11,799 nt of DNA, taken from the NCBI GenBank assembly GCA_038227745.1, contig JBBRPS010000274.1, forward strand, positions 1-11,799, read 5' to 3'. Under the pieces are notes generated by a model that saw only the letters and a list, made by a program, of their open reading frames with translations, ran no database searches and was not told the origin of the DNA. Both the position numbers and the translations under genes were made by a program. Position 1 is the first letter of the stretch, and the number at the start of each line of letters is the position of its first letter. This stretch comes from DASPXY01 sp038227745 (GTDB lineage Bacteria; Planctomycetota; Planctomycetia; Gemmatales; Gemmataceae). This document shows, in pieces, positions 1-5,578 of the stretch.

Positions 1-108
1 AGGAGGGGCGCCAGGAGGGGCGCCAGGATGGGCGCCAGGAGGGGCGCCAGGAGGGGCGCCAGGAGGGGCGCCAGGAGGGGCGCCAGGAGGGGCGCCAGGA
101 GGGGCGCC
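1..108 (+). repeat. 12-bp tandem repeat, nine copies, in-frame coding repeat
   Basis: Nine uninterrupted copies of AGGAGGGGCGCC run from base 1 to 108. The only variant is the third copy (AGGATGGGCGCC, 25-36). The array may continue left of the window. The unit length is a multiple of three, so copy-number change alters the length of the EGRQ linker without shifting the frame. Each unit carries the palindrome GGCGCC. Confidence 0.97.
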
Positions 109-305
109 TTGAAGAGAATCGCAAGGCGATCCTTTTGGTCCTGCGCGAGCGCTTCCAGACGGAAGTCCCGGCAGATCTGACGCAACGGATCGAGCAGACC
201 TCGGACCTGGCCGTGCTGTCGGGGTGGCTGAGTGCCGCCGCAAAAGCCGCCTCGCTGGATGCGTTCCGCGCCGCCCTCCAAGTCGCCTCCGCGCCGCCGA
301 CGTGA
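3..305 (+). CDS. C-terminal fragment of a Rpn-family (PD-(D/E)XK nuclease / putative transposase) protein with DUF4351-like tail
   Basis: The frame beginning at base 3 stays open to the TGA at 303-305, so this is the last 100 residues of a gene that starts left of the window. It opens with nine EGRQ-type tetrapeptides (the third is DGRQ, the last EGRL). A helical tail follows containing LLVLRERF, VPADLTQRIEQ and LSGWLSAAAKAASLDAF. EGR-rich linkers followed by a tail of the form LRxRFGxVP..LxxRIxxxxxLxxLxxWLxxAxxAxSLxxF are typical of the C-terminal end of Rpn/YhgA-like proteins and DUF4351 in cyanobacteria and planctomycetes. The catalytic nuclease domain would be upstream and is not visible. 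The family includes recombination-promoting nucleases, but many members are uncharacterised. That the frame is coding is fairly sure, because it is read straight through the repeat into a family-like tail. The family call is inference from pattern. Confidence 0.7.
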   Translation, partial: EGRQEGRQDGRQEGRQEGRQEGRQEGRQEGRQEGRLEENRKAILLVLRERFQTEVPADLTQRIEQTSDLAVLSGWLSAAAKAASLDAFRAALQVASAPPT

Positions 306-548
306 AGAGAACCGGCGGATGCGTTTCCTTCACCGCCTCCCCGCCGCCGAGCCCGGCCGGGACCTTGATTCCCGCCGGGGCTTTGATACACAAGCGGCTG
401 TTCTTGACCCTCAACGGCGCGGCGCCCGGCGGGGTGCGCAGTCTCTTCGGGCGGCCCACGGTCGTGGTCGGCCACATTATGAGATCCGATAAATAGAAAA
501 CGGGCCGCCCGGCGCGGCGCGGACGCAAACCACCCCAGGGAGACGACG

Positions 549-872
549 ATGGCTTCCGAGCGCTTGCTGGTTCACAACGTCTACTTCGCCCTGCAAGACA
601 GTTCCCCCGACGCCGTCCGCAAACTGCTGGAGGCGTGCCGGAAGTTCCTGACCGGACACCCGGGCCAGGTGTTCTTCGGGGTCGGCACCCTGGCGACGGA
701 GCTGGCCCGGCCCGTCAACGACCGCGACTTCGACGTCGGCCTGCACATCGTCTTCGAGAACCAGGCCGCCCACGACCGCTACCAGGACGCGCCGCGCCAC
801 GTTCAGTTCGTCGAGGAGAACAAGGCAACCTGGCGAAAGGTGCGCGTCTTCGACTCCCAGGTCGAGCGCTGA
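549..872 (+). CDS. Dabb-domain (stress responsive A/B barrel) family protein
   Basis: A 107-residue soluble protein made of a single Dabb-type dimeric alpha/beta barrel domain. Visible family features are the N-terminal strand with LVHNVYFAL (His9), a helix rich in Leu and Lys (residues 21-35), the strand VFFGVGTLATELARPVNDRDFDVG, the strand LHIVFEN, and the C-terminal H-x-x-F and WRKVRVFD (residues 84-102). The length matches the family's usual 95-110. Dabb proteins are homodimers of varied or unknown function; some plant and fungal relatives bind or cyclise small molecules. No substrate can be assigned. The start is set by AGGGAGA at 537-543, five bases before ATG. The gene seems to stand alone, with a hairpin just after its stop. 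Confidence 0.88.
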   Translation: MASERLLVHNVYFALQDSSPDAVRKLLEACRKFLTGHPGQVFFGVGTLATELARPVNDRDFDVGLHIVFENQAAHDRYQDAPRHVQFVEENKATWRKVRVFDSQVER

Positions 873-878
873 GCGCAG

Positions 879-905
879 GCCCACCGCGTGTACTCGGTGG
901 GCTTT
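879..905 (+). terminator. Hairpin after the Dabb gene
   Basis: GCCCACCG (879-886) pairs perfectly with CGGTGGGC (895-902) across an 8-base loop, and TTT follows. It begins 6 bases after the stop codon. The U-tract is short, so termination may be weak. Confidence 0.6.
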
Positions 906-931
906 CGGCCGTTCCGCCGCGGTGCTATAAA
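903..931 (+). promoter_or_regulatory. Possible sigma70-like promoter for the DUF2752-lipoprotein pair
   Basis: A good -10 box, TATAAA (926-931), lies 17 bases after a poor -35, TTTCGG (903-908). The -35 overlaps the tail of the preceding hairpin. A start near 938 would leave a short leader before either candidate start of the DUF2752 gene. Confidence 0.4.
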
Positions 932-987
932 GGCCAGGGGGCGCCGGGCCCCAATTGCCCTTGCACTCGCGGAAGGTCGTCGCTATC

Positions 988-1479
988 GTGTCCGCTCATT
1001 TGCTACCCAACGAGTCGGAGCAGGAGCCCCTGCCGGTCATCGTCCTGATGCCGTGGTGGGGCCGGGCCATCCTCGTGACGCTCACGGCCTTCGTCGTACT
1101 CGTCTTCGCGGTCGCCATCTACCTGGATCCCTACGAGGACGACGGCACGCCGCGGCGCATGGAGACGCACCGGCAGCTGGGCCTGCCGCCCTGCACGTTC
1201 AAGCTGGCGACCAACCTGCCGTGCCCGTCGTGCGGCATGACGACCAGCTTCAGCCTGCTGATCCGCGGCGACGTCCGCAACTCCCTGTGGGCCAACGCGG
1301 CCGGCACGCTGCTCGGCGTGCTCTGCCTGCTGTTCGTCCCCTGGGCCCTGATCACCGCCTGGCGCGGGCACCTGCTCTTCCTCCGCTCCCTCGAGCGCAC
1401 CCTGATACGCCTCGTGGTCGTCTTCCTGATCGTCATGATGCTCCGGTGGGCGATCGTCCTGCTGGTCTTCTATACCTGA
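988..1479 (+). CDS. DUF2752 family membrane protein
   Basis: A 163-residue membrane protein (from the GTG at 988) of the DUF2752 family, whose function is unknown. The diagnostic feature is CTFKLATNLPCPSCGMTTS (residues 69-87), a Cys followed by the CP-x-CG-(L/M)T motif. It precedes a charged LIRGDV turn and a hydrophobic segment, as in the family. Hydrophobic helices are visible at about 26-46, 103-124 and 138-161, so an inner-membrane location with three helices is expected. The start is uncertain. GTG 988 has GGAAGG at 971-976, about 11 bases upstream; an in-frame TTG at 955 would add 11 residues, and an ATG at 1048 would remove 20. The lipoprotein gene follows 53 bases later on the same strand, so the two may be co-transcribed. 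The cysteine motif suggests metal binding or redox chemistry, but this is unproven. Confidence 0.85.
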   Translation: MSAHLLPNESEQEPLPVIVLMPWWGRAILVTLTAFVVLVFAVAIYLDPYEDDGTPRRMETHRQLGLPPCTFKLATNLPCPSCGMTTSFSLLIRGDVRNSLWANAAGTLLGVLCLLFVPWALITAWRGHLLFLRSLERTLIRLVVVFLIVMMLRWAIVLLVFYT

Positions 1480-1532
1480 GTGCGGGCCACGGCGCCGGTC
1501 GCCCGGCGAGCGCCCTTTACGGAGGAGAGGCC

Positions 1533-2261
1533 ATGGAACGGCAAACGCGGACGGTTTCGGTCCCACTCGAGGGCGGGCGCGGCGGAGTGGGCGGCGTGCG
1601 CTGGCGCCTCGGGGGACTGCTGCTGCTGGCCTTCGGCCTGACGCTGGGCTGCAACCCGCTCACGAACCTCGCCTTCCTCCTCGCGCCGGACTCGCAGGAG
1701 CAACCCAAGTGCGTGCTGACGATCCCCGGCAAGGAATCGACGGTCGTGATCTTCTCGACGTTCGGCGGCCCCCTGCCCTCCAACCCCATGCTGATCGACA
1801 CCGACTGGCAACTGAGCTACCGCCTGACGCAGCTGCTGGACGAACTTTACAAGGCCAACAAGGACCGGGTGAAGATCGTCCGGCCGACGCAGGTCAAGGG
1901 CTACATGAACTCGCACCCCAAGTGGCGCGACCAGACGCCGCAGGACCTCGGCAAGCACTTCGCCGCCGACTTCGTCATCAACCTGGAGATCAACAACATC
2001 AGCCTGTACGACCAGAAGAGCGCCAACTTCTTCTACCACGGCAACGTCGATATTTCGGTGACCGTGGTCGATGTCTCCAAGCCCGTCGGCGAGGGGCTCA
2101 TCTGGGAGGACGTCTACCAGATCGAGTACCCCAAGGGGCCGCTGGAGATCAGTGAGATGAGCCCGGGCAAGTTCCGGCAGAAGTTCATGGACCATATCGC
2201 CCGGGAGCTGTCGCAGTACTTCGCCGCCCACGAGCCGCGCGAGAAGTATAATGCCGACTGA
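1533..2261 (+). CDS. Lipoprotein with possible CsgG/TolB-N-like (ABD) fold
   Basis: A 242-residue predicted lipoprotein. After an unusually long N-terminal region (about 22 residues, Gly/Arg-rich) comes the hydrophobic stretch RLGGLLLLAFGLTLGC, so Cys40 is the likely lipidated residue. The -3 residue is Thr, so the lipobox is not ideal. The mature part has a strand VVIFSTFGG, a helix WQLSYRLTQLLDELYKANKD, then VKIVRPTQV, DLGKHFAADFVINLEIN, and VDISVTVVDV. That order of strand, helix and 'dlgk..gAdfvi.l.i' resembles anticodon-binding-like domains of CsgG/TolB-N type envelope proteins. This is structural inference only; I recognise no named family. The start is firm: GGAGGA at 1521-1526 lies six bases before ATG 1533, although the frame is open further upstream. 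It sits between DUF2752 and a CDGSH gene. Confidence 0.8.
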   Translation: MERQTRTVSVPLEGGRGGVGGVRWRLGGLLLLAFGLTLGCNPLTNLAFLLAPDSQEQPKCVLTIPGKESTVVIFSTFGGPLPSNPMLIDTDWQLSYRLTQLLDELYKANKDRVKIVRPTQVKGYMNSHPKWRDQTPQDLGKHFAADFVINLEINNISLYDQKSANFFYHGNVDISVTVVDVSKPVGEGLIWEDVYQIEYPKGPLEISEMSPGKFRQKFMDHIARELSQYFAAHEPREKYNAD

Positions 2262-2273
2262 GCAATCGCCTTC

Positions 2274-2303
2274 CGACCGGGCCGCGGCCACGCGGCCCGG
2301 TCG
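2274..2303 (+). terminator. 13-bp perfect GC-rich hairpin between lipoprotein and CDGSH genes
   Basis: The 13 bases at 2274-2286 pair perfectly with 2291-2303 around a GCCA loop. It starts 12 bases after the lipoprotein stop. No U-tract follows, so it may be a U-less terminator, an RNA-stability element, or a pause site ahead of the CDGSH gene. Confidence 0.5.
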
Positions 2304-2328
2304 CGCTGCGGCACCCGCGAGGAGCACC

Positions 2329-2565
2329 ATGCCCGACCTCGTGACCATCCGCTGTCGCGAAAACGGCCCGCTGGTCGTCCACGGCGCCGTGCGGATCGTG
2401 GACCACCTCGGCAAGGAGTTCACCCCGCCGCCGGGCAAGGCGAACGTCGCCCTGTGCCGCTGCGGCCAGTCCGCGAACAGGCCCTTCTGCGACGGCTCCC
2501 ACAAGCCGTGCGACTTCCACGCCGCGGAGACGGCGCCGGCCACGTGTACCGGCGGGGCCGGCTGA
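2329..2565 (+). CDS. CDGSH-type iron-sulfur protein
   Basis: A 78-residue protein of the CDGSH iron-sulfur family. The motif C-x-C-x2-S-x3-P-x-C-D-G-S-H is complete: Cys43, Cys45, Cys54 and His58. These would ligate one [2Fe-2S] cluster in the 3Cys-1His geometry known for this family. Upstream, GPLVVHGAVRIVDHLGKEF is the usual lead-in of small bacterial members. Such proteins are thought to act in redox or cluster transfer; the partner here is unknown. There is no signal peptide, so it is expected to be cytoplasmic. The start at ATG 2329 is chosen for GAGGAG just upstream and the family-like PDLVTIRCRENGP beginning. An in-frame ATG at 2251 overlaps the lipoprotein gene and would add a low-complexity Ala/Arg stretch encoded by the hairpin, so I reject it. 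Confidence 0.9.
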   Translation: MPDLVTIRCRENGPLVVHGAVRIVDHLGKEFTPPPGKANVALCRCGQSANRPFCDGSHKPCDFHAAETAPATCTGGAG

Positions 2566-2591
2566 ACGGGAGGAGTTCCGCGGTTCATGCC

Positions 2592-2622
2592 CCGGCACCG
2601 TTGACGGCGCGGCGCCGGTTTT
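2592..2622 (+). terminator. Hairpin with TTTT tail after the CDGSH gene
   Basis: CCGGCACCG (2592-2600) pairs with CGGCGCCGG (2610-2618) with one mismatch, and TTTT (2619-2622) follows. The loop holds TTGACG, the -35 box proposed for the next gene. Confidence 0.5.
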
Positions 2623-2630
2623 GCTAGGGT
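2601..2630 (+). promoter_or_regulatory. Sigma70-like promoter of the argininosuccinate synthase-like gene
   Basis: TTGACG (2601-2606), an 18-base spacer, and TAGGGT (2625-2630). The expected start of transcription is near 2637, about 32 bases before the GTG start. Confidence 0.5.
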
Positions 2631-2655
2631 GTGAGAGGGATCTGGCTTCTCACAC
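2629..2655. promoter_or_regulatory. Inverted repeat between promoter and ribosome binding site
   Basis: GTGTGAGA (2629-2636) and TCTCACAC (2648-2655) are perfect inverted repeats with an 11-base spacer. They overlap the -10 end and predicted start of transcription and end directly before the GGAAAGGG ribosome binding site (2656-2663). It could be an operator or an RNA hairpin that affects translation. Confidence 0.5.
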
Positions 2656-2668
2656 GGAAAGGGCTCCC

Positions 2669-3892
2669 GTGCCGCGCACCATCCTCGCGTTCAACGGCGA
2701 CCTGGAGTCGCGCCTGGCCCTGCACTGGCTGGTCCACGAGCGCGGCTACCAGGTCCTGACGCTGTCGATCAACCTGGGGCAGGAAGTCTATCTCGAGCCG
2801 CTCGGCGAGCTGGCCCTGGAGCTGGGCGCGACGGCGGCCCAGGTGATCGACGCCCGGGAGATGTTCCTGCGCGACTTCGCCTTCCCCGTCCTCCAGGCCG
2901 ACGCCGTCTACCAGGCGAGCTGCTTCCTCGGGTCCGCCCTGGCCCGTTACCTGATCGCGCAGGAACTGGTCCGCACCGCTCACGAGGAAGGATGTACCAG
3001 CGTCGCCCACGGCGCCGCCAGCAAGGGCAACGACCAGGTGCGCATGGAGACCGCCATCGCCGCCCAGGATCCGGGCCTCGAAGTCCTGGCCCCGGTGCGC
3101 ACGTGGAACCTCACCACGCTGCAGGACAAGCTGAACTACGCCCGCCGGCGCCGCCTCCCCGTCGAGGAGCCGAAGGGCGGCGGCATGAGCGTCGATCGCA
3201 ACCTCTGGGGCGTCAGCCTCTACCTCAACGACCTGAGCGACTCCTGGACGGAGCCGCCCCCCGACGTGTTCACACTCACCCGCGCCCCGGAGCAGGCCCC
3301 CGATACCCCGGAAATCCTCACGATCGGCTTCGAGGCGGGGGTGCCCAGCAGCCTCAACGGTGAGGCCATGACGCCGCTGGCTCTGGTGCGCAGGCTGAAC
3401 CAACTCGGGGGCGAGCACGGCGTCGGCCGCAGTGATGTGGTCGAGGACCGGCTGTTCGGCATCAAGAGCCGCGAGTTCTACGAGGCGCCGACGCCGACCA
3501 TCCTGCTGACCGCTCACCGCGACCTGGAGAACCTCGTCCACAGCCGCGAGATGATCCAGCTCCGCGAGTCGCTGAGCCGGCGCTACGGCGAGCTGGTTTA
3601 CATGGGCCTGTGGTTCAGCGACCTGCGCCGCGCCCTGCAGGGCTTCTTCCACGAGACGCAGCGCCACGTCACCGGCGAGACGCGCGTGAAGCTGTTCAAG
3701 GGTTCATGCTCGGTCCTCGGCCGGCGCAGCCCGCACACCCTGTACGACAGCTCCCTGGCCAACCAGACGAACCTGGAGTTCTTCGACAGCCAGTGGGCGC
3801 AGGACTTCACGTCGCTCTGGACCCTTCCCACGCGCCTCGCCGCCCGCCGCCAGCCCGCGGCGCCGACGACGCCGGGCTGGCCGGCGCCGTGA
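2669..3892 (+). CDS. Argininosuccinate synthase-like protein (ArgG family) with degenerate PP-loop
   Basis: A 407-residue protein that aligns along its whole length with argininosuccinate synthase (human enzyme 412), which joins citrulline and aspartate using ATP. Conserved blocks include HGAASKGNDQVRME (114-127), SVDRNLWGVS, APDTPEILTIGFEAGVP, HGVGRSDVVEDRLFGIKSREFYE, ELVYMGLW and SVLGRRSPHTLYD. The PP-loop normally reads SGGLDTS; here it is NGDLESR (9-15). Compared with human ASS1, citrulline ligands Tyr87 and Ser92 become Cys85 and Ala90, and aspartate ligand Thr119 becomes Ala117. The Arg, both Ser, Glu and Tyr of the remaining citrulline pocket are kept. So this may be a paralog with altered substrate or no synthetase activity, or a divergent true ArgG. 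The start is GTG 2669, with GGAAAGGG six bases upstream. A TTG at 2621 is in frame but would lie upstream of the proposed -10 box. Confidence 0.88.
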   Translation: MPRTILAFNGDLESRLALHWLVHERGYQVLTLSINLGQEVYLEPLGELALELGATAAQVIDAREMFLRDFAFPVLQADAVYQASCFLGSALARYLIAQELVRTAHEEGCTSVAHGAASKGNDQVRMETAIAAQDPGLEVLAPVRTWNLTTLQDKLNYARRRRLPVEEPKGGGMSVDRNLWGVSLYLNDLSDSWTEPPPDVFTLTRAPEQAPDTPEILTIGFEAGVPSSLNGEAMTPLALVRRLNQLGGEHGVGRSDVVEDRLFGIKSREFYEAPTPTILLTAHRDLENLVHSREMIQLRESLSRRYGELVYMGLWFSDLRRALQGFFHETQRHVTGETRVKLFKGSCSVLGRRSPHTLYDSSLANQTNLEFFDSQWAQDFTSLWTLPTRLAARRQPAAPTTPGWPAP

Positions 3893-3898
3893 GACGGG

Positions 3899-3935
3899 GA
3901 AAGCCCACGGGTGGCAACCCGTGGGCTTTCTTCTC
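3899..3935 (+). terminator. Strong intrinsic terminator of the argininosuccinate synthase-like gene
   Basis: A perfect 14-bp stem (3899-3912 with 3917-3930) and a GGCA tetraloop, running into a T-rich tail (TTTCTTCT), begins six bases after the stop codon. Confidence 0.9.
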
Positions 3936-3968
3936 TGACTGCTGACTTCTGGGCGCCGCCAAGCGCTC

Positions 3969-3997
3969 TTTACAAGAGTCAGGGCGGTTGCCAAGAT
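3969..3997 (+). promoter_or_regulatory. Weak candidate promoter for the greA leader
   Basis: TTTACA (3969-3974) is 17 bases from CAAGAT (3992-3997), which is a poor -10. The nearby TATACG (4002-4007) has no -35 at suitable distance. Something must start transcription between the two terminators at 3930 and 4091, but I cannot place it firmly. Confidence 0.25.
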
Positions 3998-4003
3998 GGG
4001 CTA

Positions 4004-4134
4004 TACGGGGAAGACGGAGCTTCCCGGCTCGGCATTCTTCAGGCTCCCCCTCCAGGGAAGGTCGGGTACACGCAGGATTGATCGGACGTCACACACCGTC
4101 TCCCCCGCGCGGGCCTGAGACGGTGTGTTTGTTT
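4004..4134 (+). ncRNA. Possible greA leader RNA / small RNA ending at an intrinsic terminator
   Basis: This is a non-coding interval between the terminator at 3899-3930 and a terminator-like hairpin at 4091-4134. It contains short complementary segments (CTTCCC and GGGAAG). I checked it against the SRP RNA signature and found no match, and I recognise no Rfam-type family. The E. coli greA gene is known to have a terminated leader RNA (GraL), which makes an analogous arrangement plausible. The left boundary is a guess. Confidence 0.3.
4091..4134 (+). terminator. Terminator-like hairpin upstream of greA (possible attenuator)
   Basis: ACACACCGTCTC (4091-4102) pairs perfectly with GAGACGGTGTGT (4117-4128). 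The loop contains a small palindrome, CCCGCGCGGG (4104-4113). TTTGTTT follows at 4128-4134. It lies 92 bases before the greA start, so it either ends a separate small transcript or controls read-through into greA. Confidence 0.7.
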
Positions 4135-4138
4135 CAGA

Positions 4139-4160
4139 GCGGCCACGAGCGCGTGGCCGC
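4139..4160 (+). other. Second hairpin in the greA leader
   Basis: GCGGCCACG (4139-4147) pairs perfectly with CGTGGCCGC (4152-4160) around AGCG. A further GCC/GGC-rich complementary stretch runs from about 4157 to 4190. The messenger just before greA is therefore highly structured. Confidence 0.6.
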
Positions 4161-4225
4161 CGCTGCCGCCGGTGGGTGCGGCGGCGGCTTCGTTCTCCCG
4201 AGAATCCGGAATCGAGGGCCAGTGT

Positions 4226-4699
4226 ATGGACCGCATCCCCATGACCCGCGAGGGCTACGAGAAGCGCAAGGCGGACCTGTATCGGATGGAGAACATCGAG
4301 ATGGTCGAGATCACCCGCCGTGTGGCGTCGGCGCGGGAAATGGGGGACCTGAGCGAGAACGCGGAATACCACGCCGCCCGCGAGGACCAGGGCATCCTGC
4401 AGGCGCGCATCAACGACCTCAAGGACCAGCTGGCGCGCGCCGAGATCGTGGACCCCAGCAGCCTGCCGCGCGACACTGTCGTCTTCGGCTCCCGCGTCCG
4501 GGTCAAGGACCTCGACCTCGGCGAGGAGGAGAGCTTCGAGCTGGTCGGCCCGGGGCAGGAGGATTACGACACCAACAAGATCCTCACTTCCAGCCCCATC
4601 GGCCAGGGCCTGCTCGGCAAGAAACCGGGCGCGGTCGTCGAGATCCAGGTACCCATGGGCAAGCTCCGTTTCGAGATCCTCGAAATTGGCTTCCCGTGA
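4226..4699 (+). CDS. greA: Transcription elongation factor GreA
   Basis: A 157-residue GreA, essentially the family's usual length (158 in E. coli). GreA enters the secondary channel of RNA polymerase and stimulates cleavage of backtracked RNA. The N-terminal coiled-coil hairpin (residues 1-75) has the acidic tip GDLSENAEYHAAREDQ (40-55), with Asp41 and Glu44 at the positions needed for cleavage, and the typical helix HAAREDQGILQARINDLKDQL. The C-terminal globular domain (80-157) shows VVFGSRVRVKDLD, SPIGQGLLGKKPGAVVEI and a final RFEILEI strand. The start is ATG 4226 with GAGGG at 4214-4218. An in-frame GTG at 4172 would add residues encoded by the GC-rich leader and is rejected. The gene stands alone behind a structured leader with a terminator-like hairpin; no clear terminator follows, only a weak 6-bp stem at 4706-4722. 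Confidence 0.97.
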   Translation: MDRIPMTREGYEKRKADLYRMENIEMVEITRRVASAREMGDLSENAEYHAAREDQGILQARINDLKDQLARAEIVDPSSLPRDTVVFGSRVRVKDLDLGEEESFELVGPGQEDYDTNKILTSSPIGQGLLGKKPGAVVEIQVPMGKLRFEILEIGFP

Positions 4700-4785
4700 T
4701 CGCCACCCGTGGGGTTCACGGGGGGCTAAATTCCGCGCCGTCGGCCTCCGCCGCCTTTCGTCCGCGTCCCCTCGCCGTATTTTCC

Positions 4786-4813
4786 TTGACACCCCGGACT
4801 TGTGCGGTAGCAT
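4786..4813 (+). promoter_or_regulatory. Sigma70-like promoter of the FHA gene
   Basis: A consensus -35 TTGACA (4786-4791), a 16-base spacer, and TAGCAT (4808-4813). Transcription would start near 4820, giving a leader of about 100 bases. Confidence 0.65.
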
Positions 4814-4919
4814 TCAGTAAGAGACTTTCCTCCTTCCGCGCGCCCGTCGCGCCGCAGCGAAGGCAGGGACTTGGCTGGACCGGCCATCGCCGCCGGACAA
4901 GTGAGGATGTGGCACGGTC

Positions 4920-5447
4920 ATGGTTGACGCGCGTCTCAATAGCGTTCACCTCGAAGCACCGCGCCGCCAGGAGTTCCGGATGGCGCGGGAGCAGCTGCTG
5001 AACGCGCGCGGCGGCGACACGATGGCGGCCGAACGCCAGGATGCCCTCCTCTCCGGGGCCGTCGAACCCAACAACACCGCCATCCAGAACCTCCCCGGCA
5101 ACGTGGCGGCCTCCCCCACGACCTACGTCCTGAGGGACGCCGAGTACATCTACCCGCTCAAGGTCGGCCTGAACACCGTCGGCCGCATGCCCGACAACGA
5201 CGTCGTCCTCCCCGACGCCTACGTCTCGCGCCGCCACTGTGCCGTCCTCGTCCACGCCGGCGGCCGCTGCGAATTGCACGACATCGCCTCCAAGAACGGC
5301 ACTTTCCTCAACGGCAACAAGATCAACGGCCCCACCCGCCTTCACTCCGGCGATCAGATCCGCATGTGCAACCGCACCGTCGTTTTCCTCAAGCAGGGCG
5401 ACGTCCTGGAACAAAACCCCGGACTCCACGCGACCCGCACGGAGTGA
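4920..5447 (+). CDS. FHA-domain protein
   Basis: A 175-residue soluble protein with a single forkhead-associated domain at about residues 68-160; FHA domains bind phosphothreonine peptides. The domain begins TYVLRDAEYIYPLKVGLNTVGRMPDNDVVLPD, with the conserved Gly-Arg, followed by VSRRHCAV (Ser-Arg-Arg-His) and DIASKNGTFLNGNKI (Asn-Gly), then LHSGDQIRM. The key phosphopeptide-contacting residues (Arg, Ser, Asn) are all present. The first 67 residues are a charged helix plus a linker without a recognised domain. The start is uncertain. ATG 4920 has only GAGGAT 12 bases upstream, whereas ATG 4980 has AGGAG six bases upstream and would remove 20 residues. It stands alone between two promoters. 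The Ser/Thr kinase about 1.2 kb downstream is a natural candidate partner, but that is inference. Confidence 0.92.
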   Translation: MVDARLNSVHLEAPRRQEFRMAREQLLNARGGDTMAAERQDALLSGAVEPNNTAIQNLPGNVAASPTTYVLRDAEYIYPLKVGLNTVGRMPDNDVVLPDAYVSRRHCAVLVHAGGRCELHDIASKNGTFLNGNKINGPTRLHSGDQIRMCNRTVVFLKQGDVLEQNPGLHATRTE

Positions 5448-5499
5448 GCGCCCGTGGCCCGCTCCCGACCGCCCGCGCCGCCCGATCCCACTCGCACGG

Positions 5500-5528
5500 T
5501 TGTCGCGAACGCCCCGCCTGTTTAGATT
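5500..5528 (+). promoter_or_regulatory. Sigma70-like promoter of the DUF3500 gene
   Basis: TTGTCG (5500-5505), 17-base spacer, TAGATT (5523-5528). Transcription would start near 5535, about 44 bases before the ATG. Confidence 0.6.
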
Positions 5529-5578
5529 CTCTGTGCGGGTCAACGGACAACGGACGACGGACCAATGGGGGTGCATTG

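Noticed and set aside
1..108. Direct repeats as a CRISPR array
   Set aside because: The 12-bp units are contiguous with no spacers, and they are read in frame as EGRQ.
224..496. Short plus-strand open frames after the first gene
   Set aside because: They overlap the Rpn-type gene end, are rich in Pro/Arg with no motif, and have no ribosome binding site.
2251..2328. Upstream start of the CDGSH protein at ATG 2251
   Set aside because: It overlaps the lipoprotein gene and runs through the 13-bp hairpin, giving an Ala/Arg-rich leader not typical of the family. ATG 2329 has a better ribosome binding site.
1470..2588. Long minus-strand open frame opposite the lipoprotein and CDGSH genes
   Set aside because: Its composition is that of an antisense shadow in GC-rich DNA, and both plus-strand genes have family motifs or a lipobox.
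2624..3667. Long minus-strand open frame opposite the argininosuccinate synthase-like gene
   Set aside because: The plus strand matches the family throughout; the antisense frame is low-complexity and lacks a start signal.
3990..4090. Signal recognition particle RNA
   Set aside because: The characteristic GGAAG/AGCAGCC-type conserved loop is absent.
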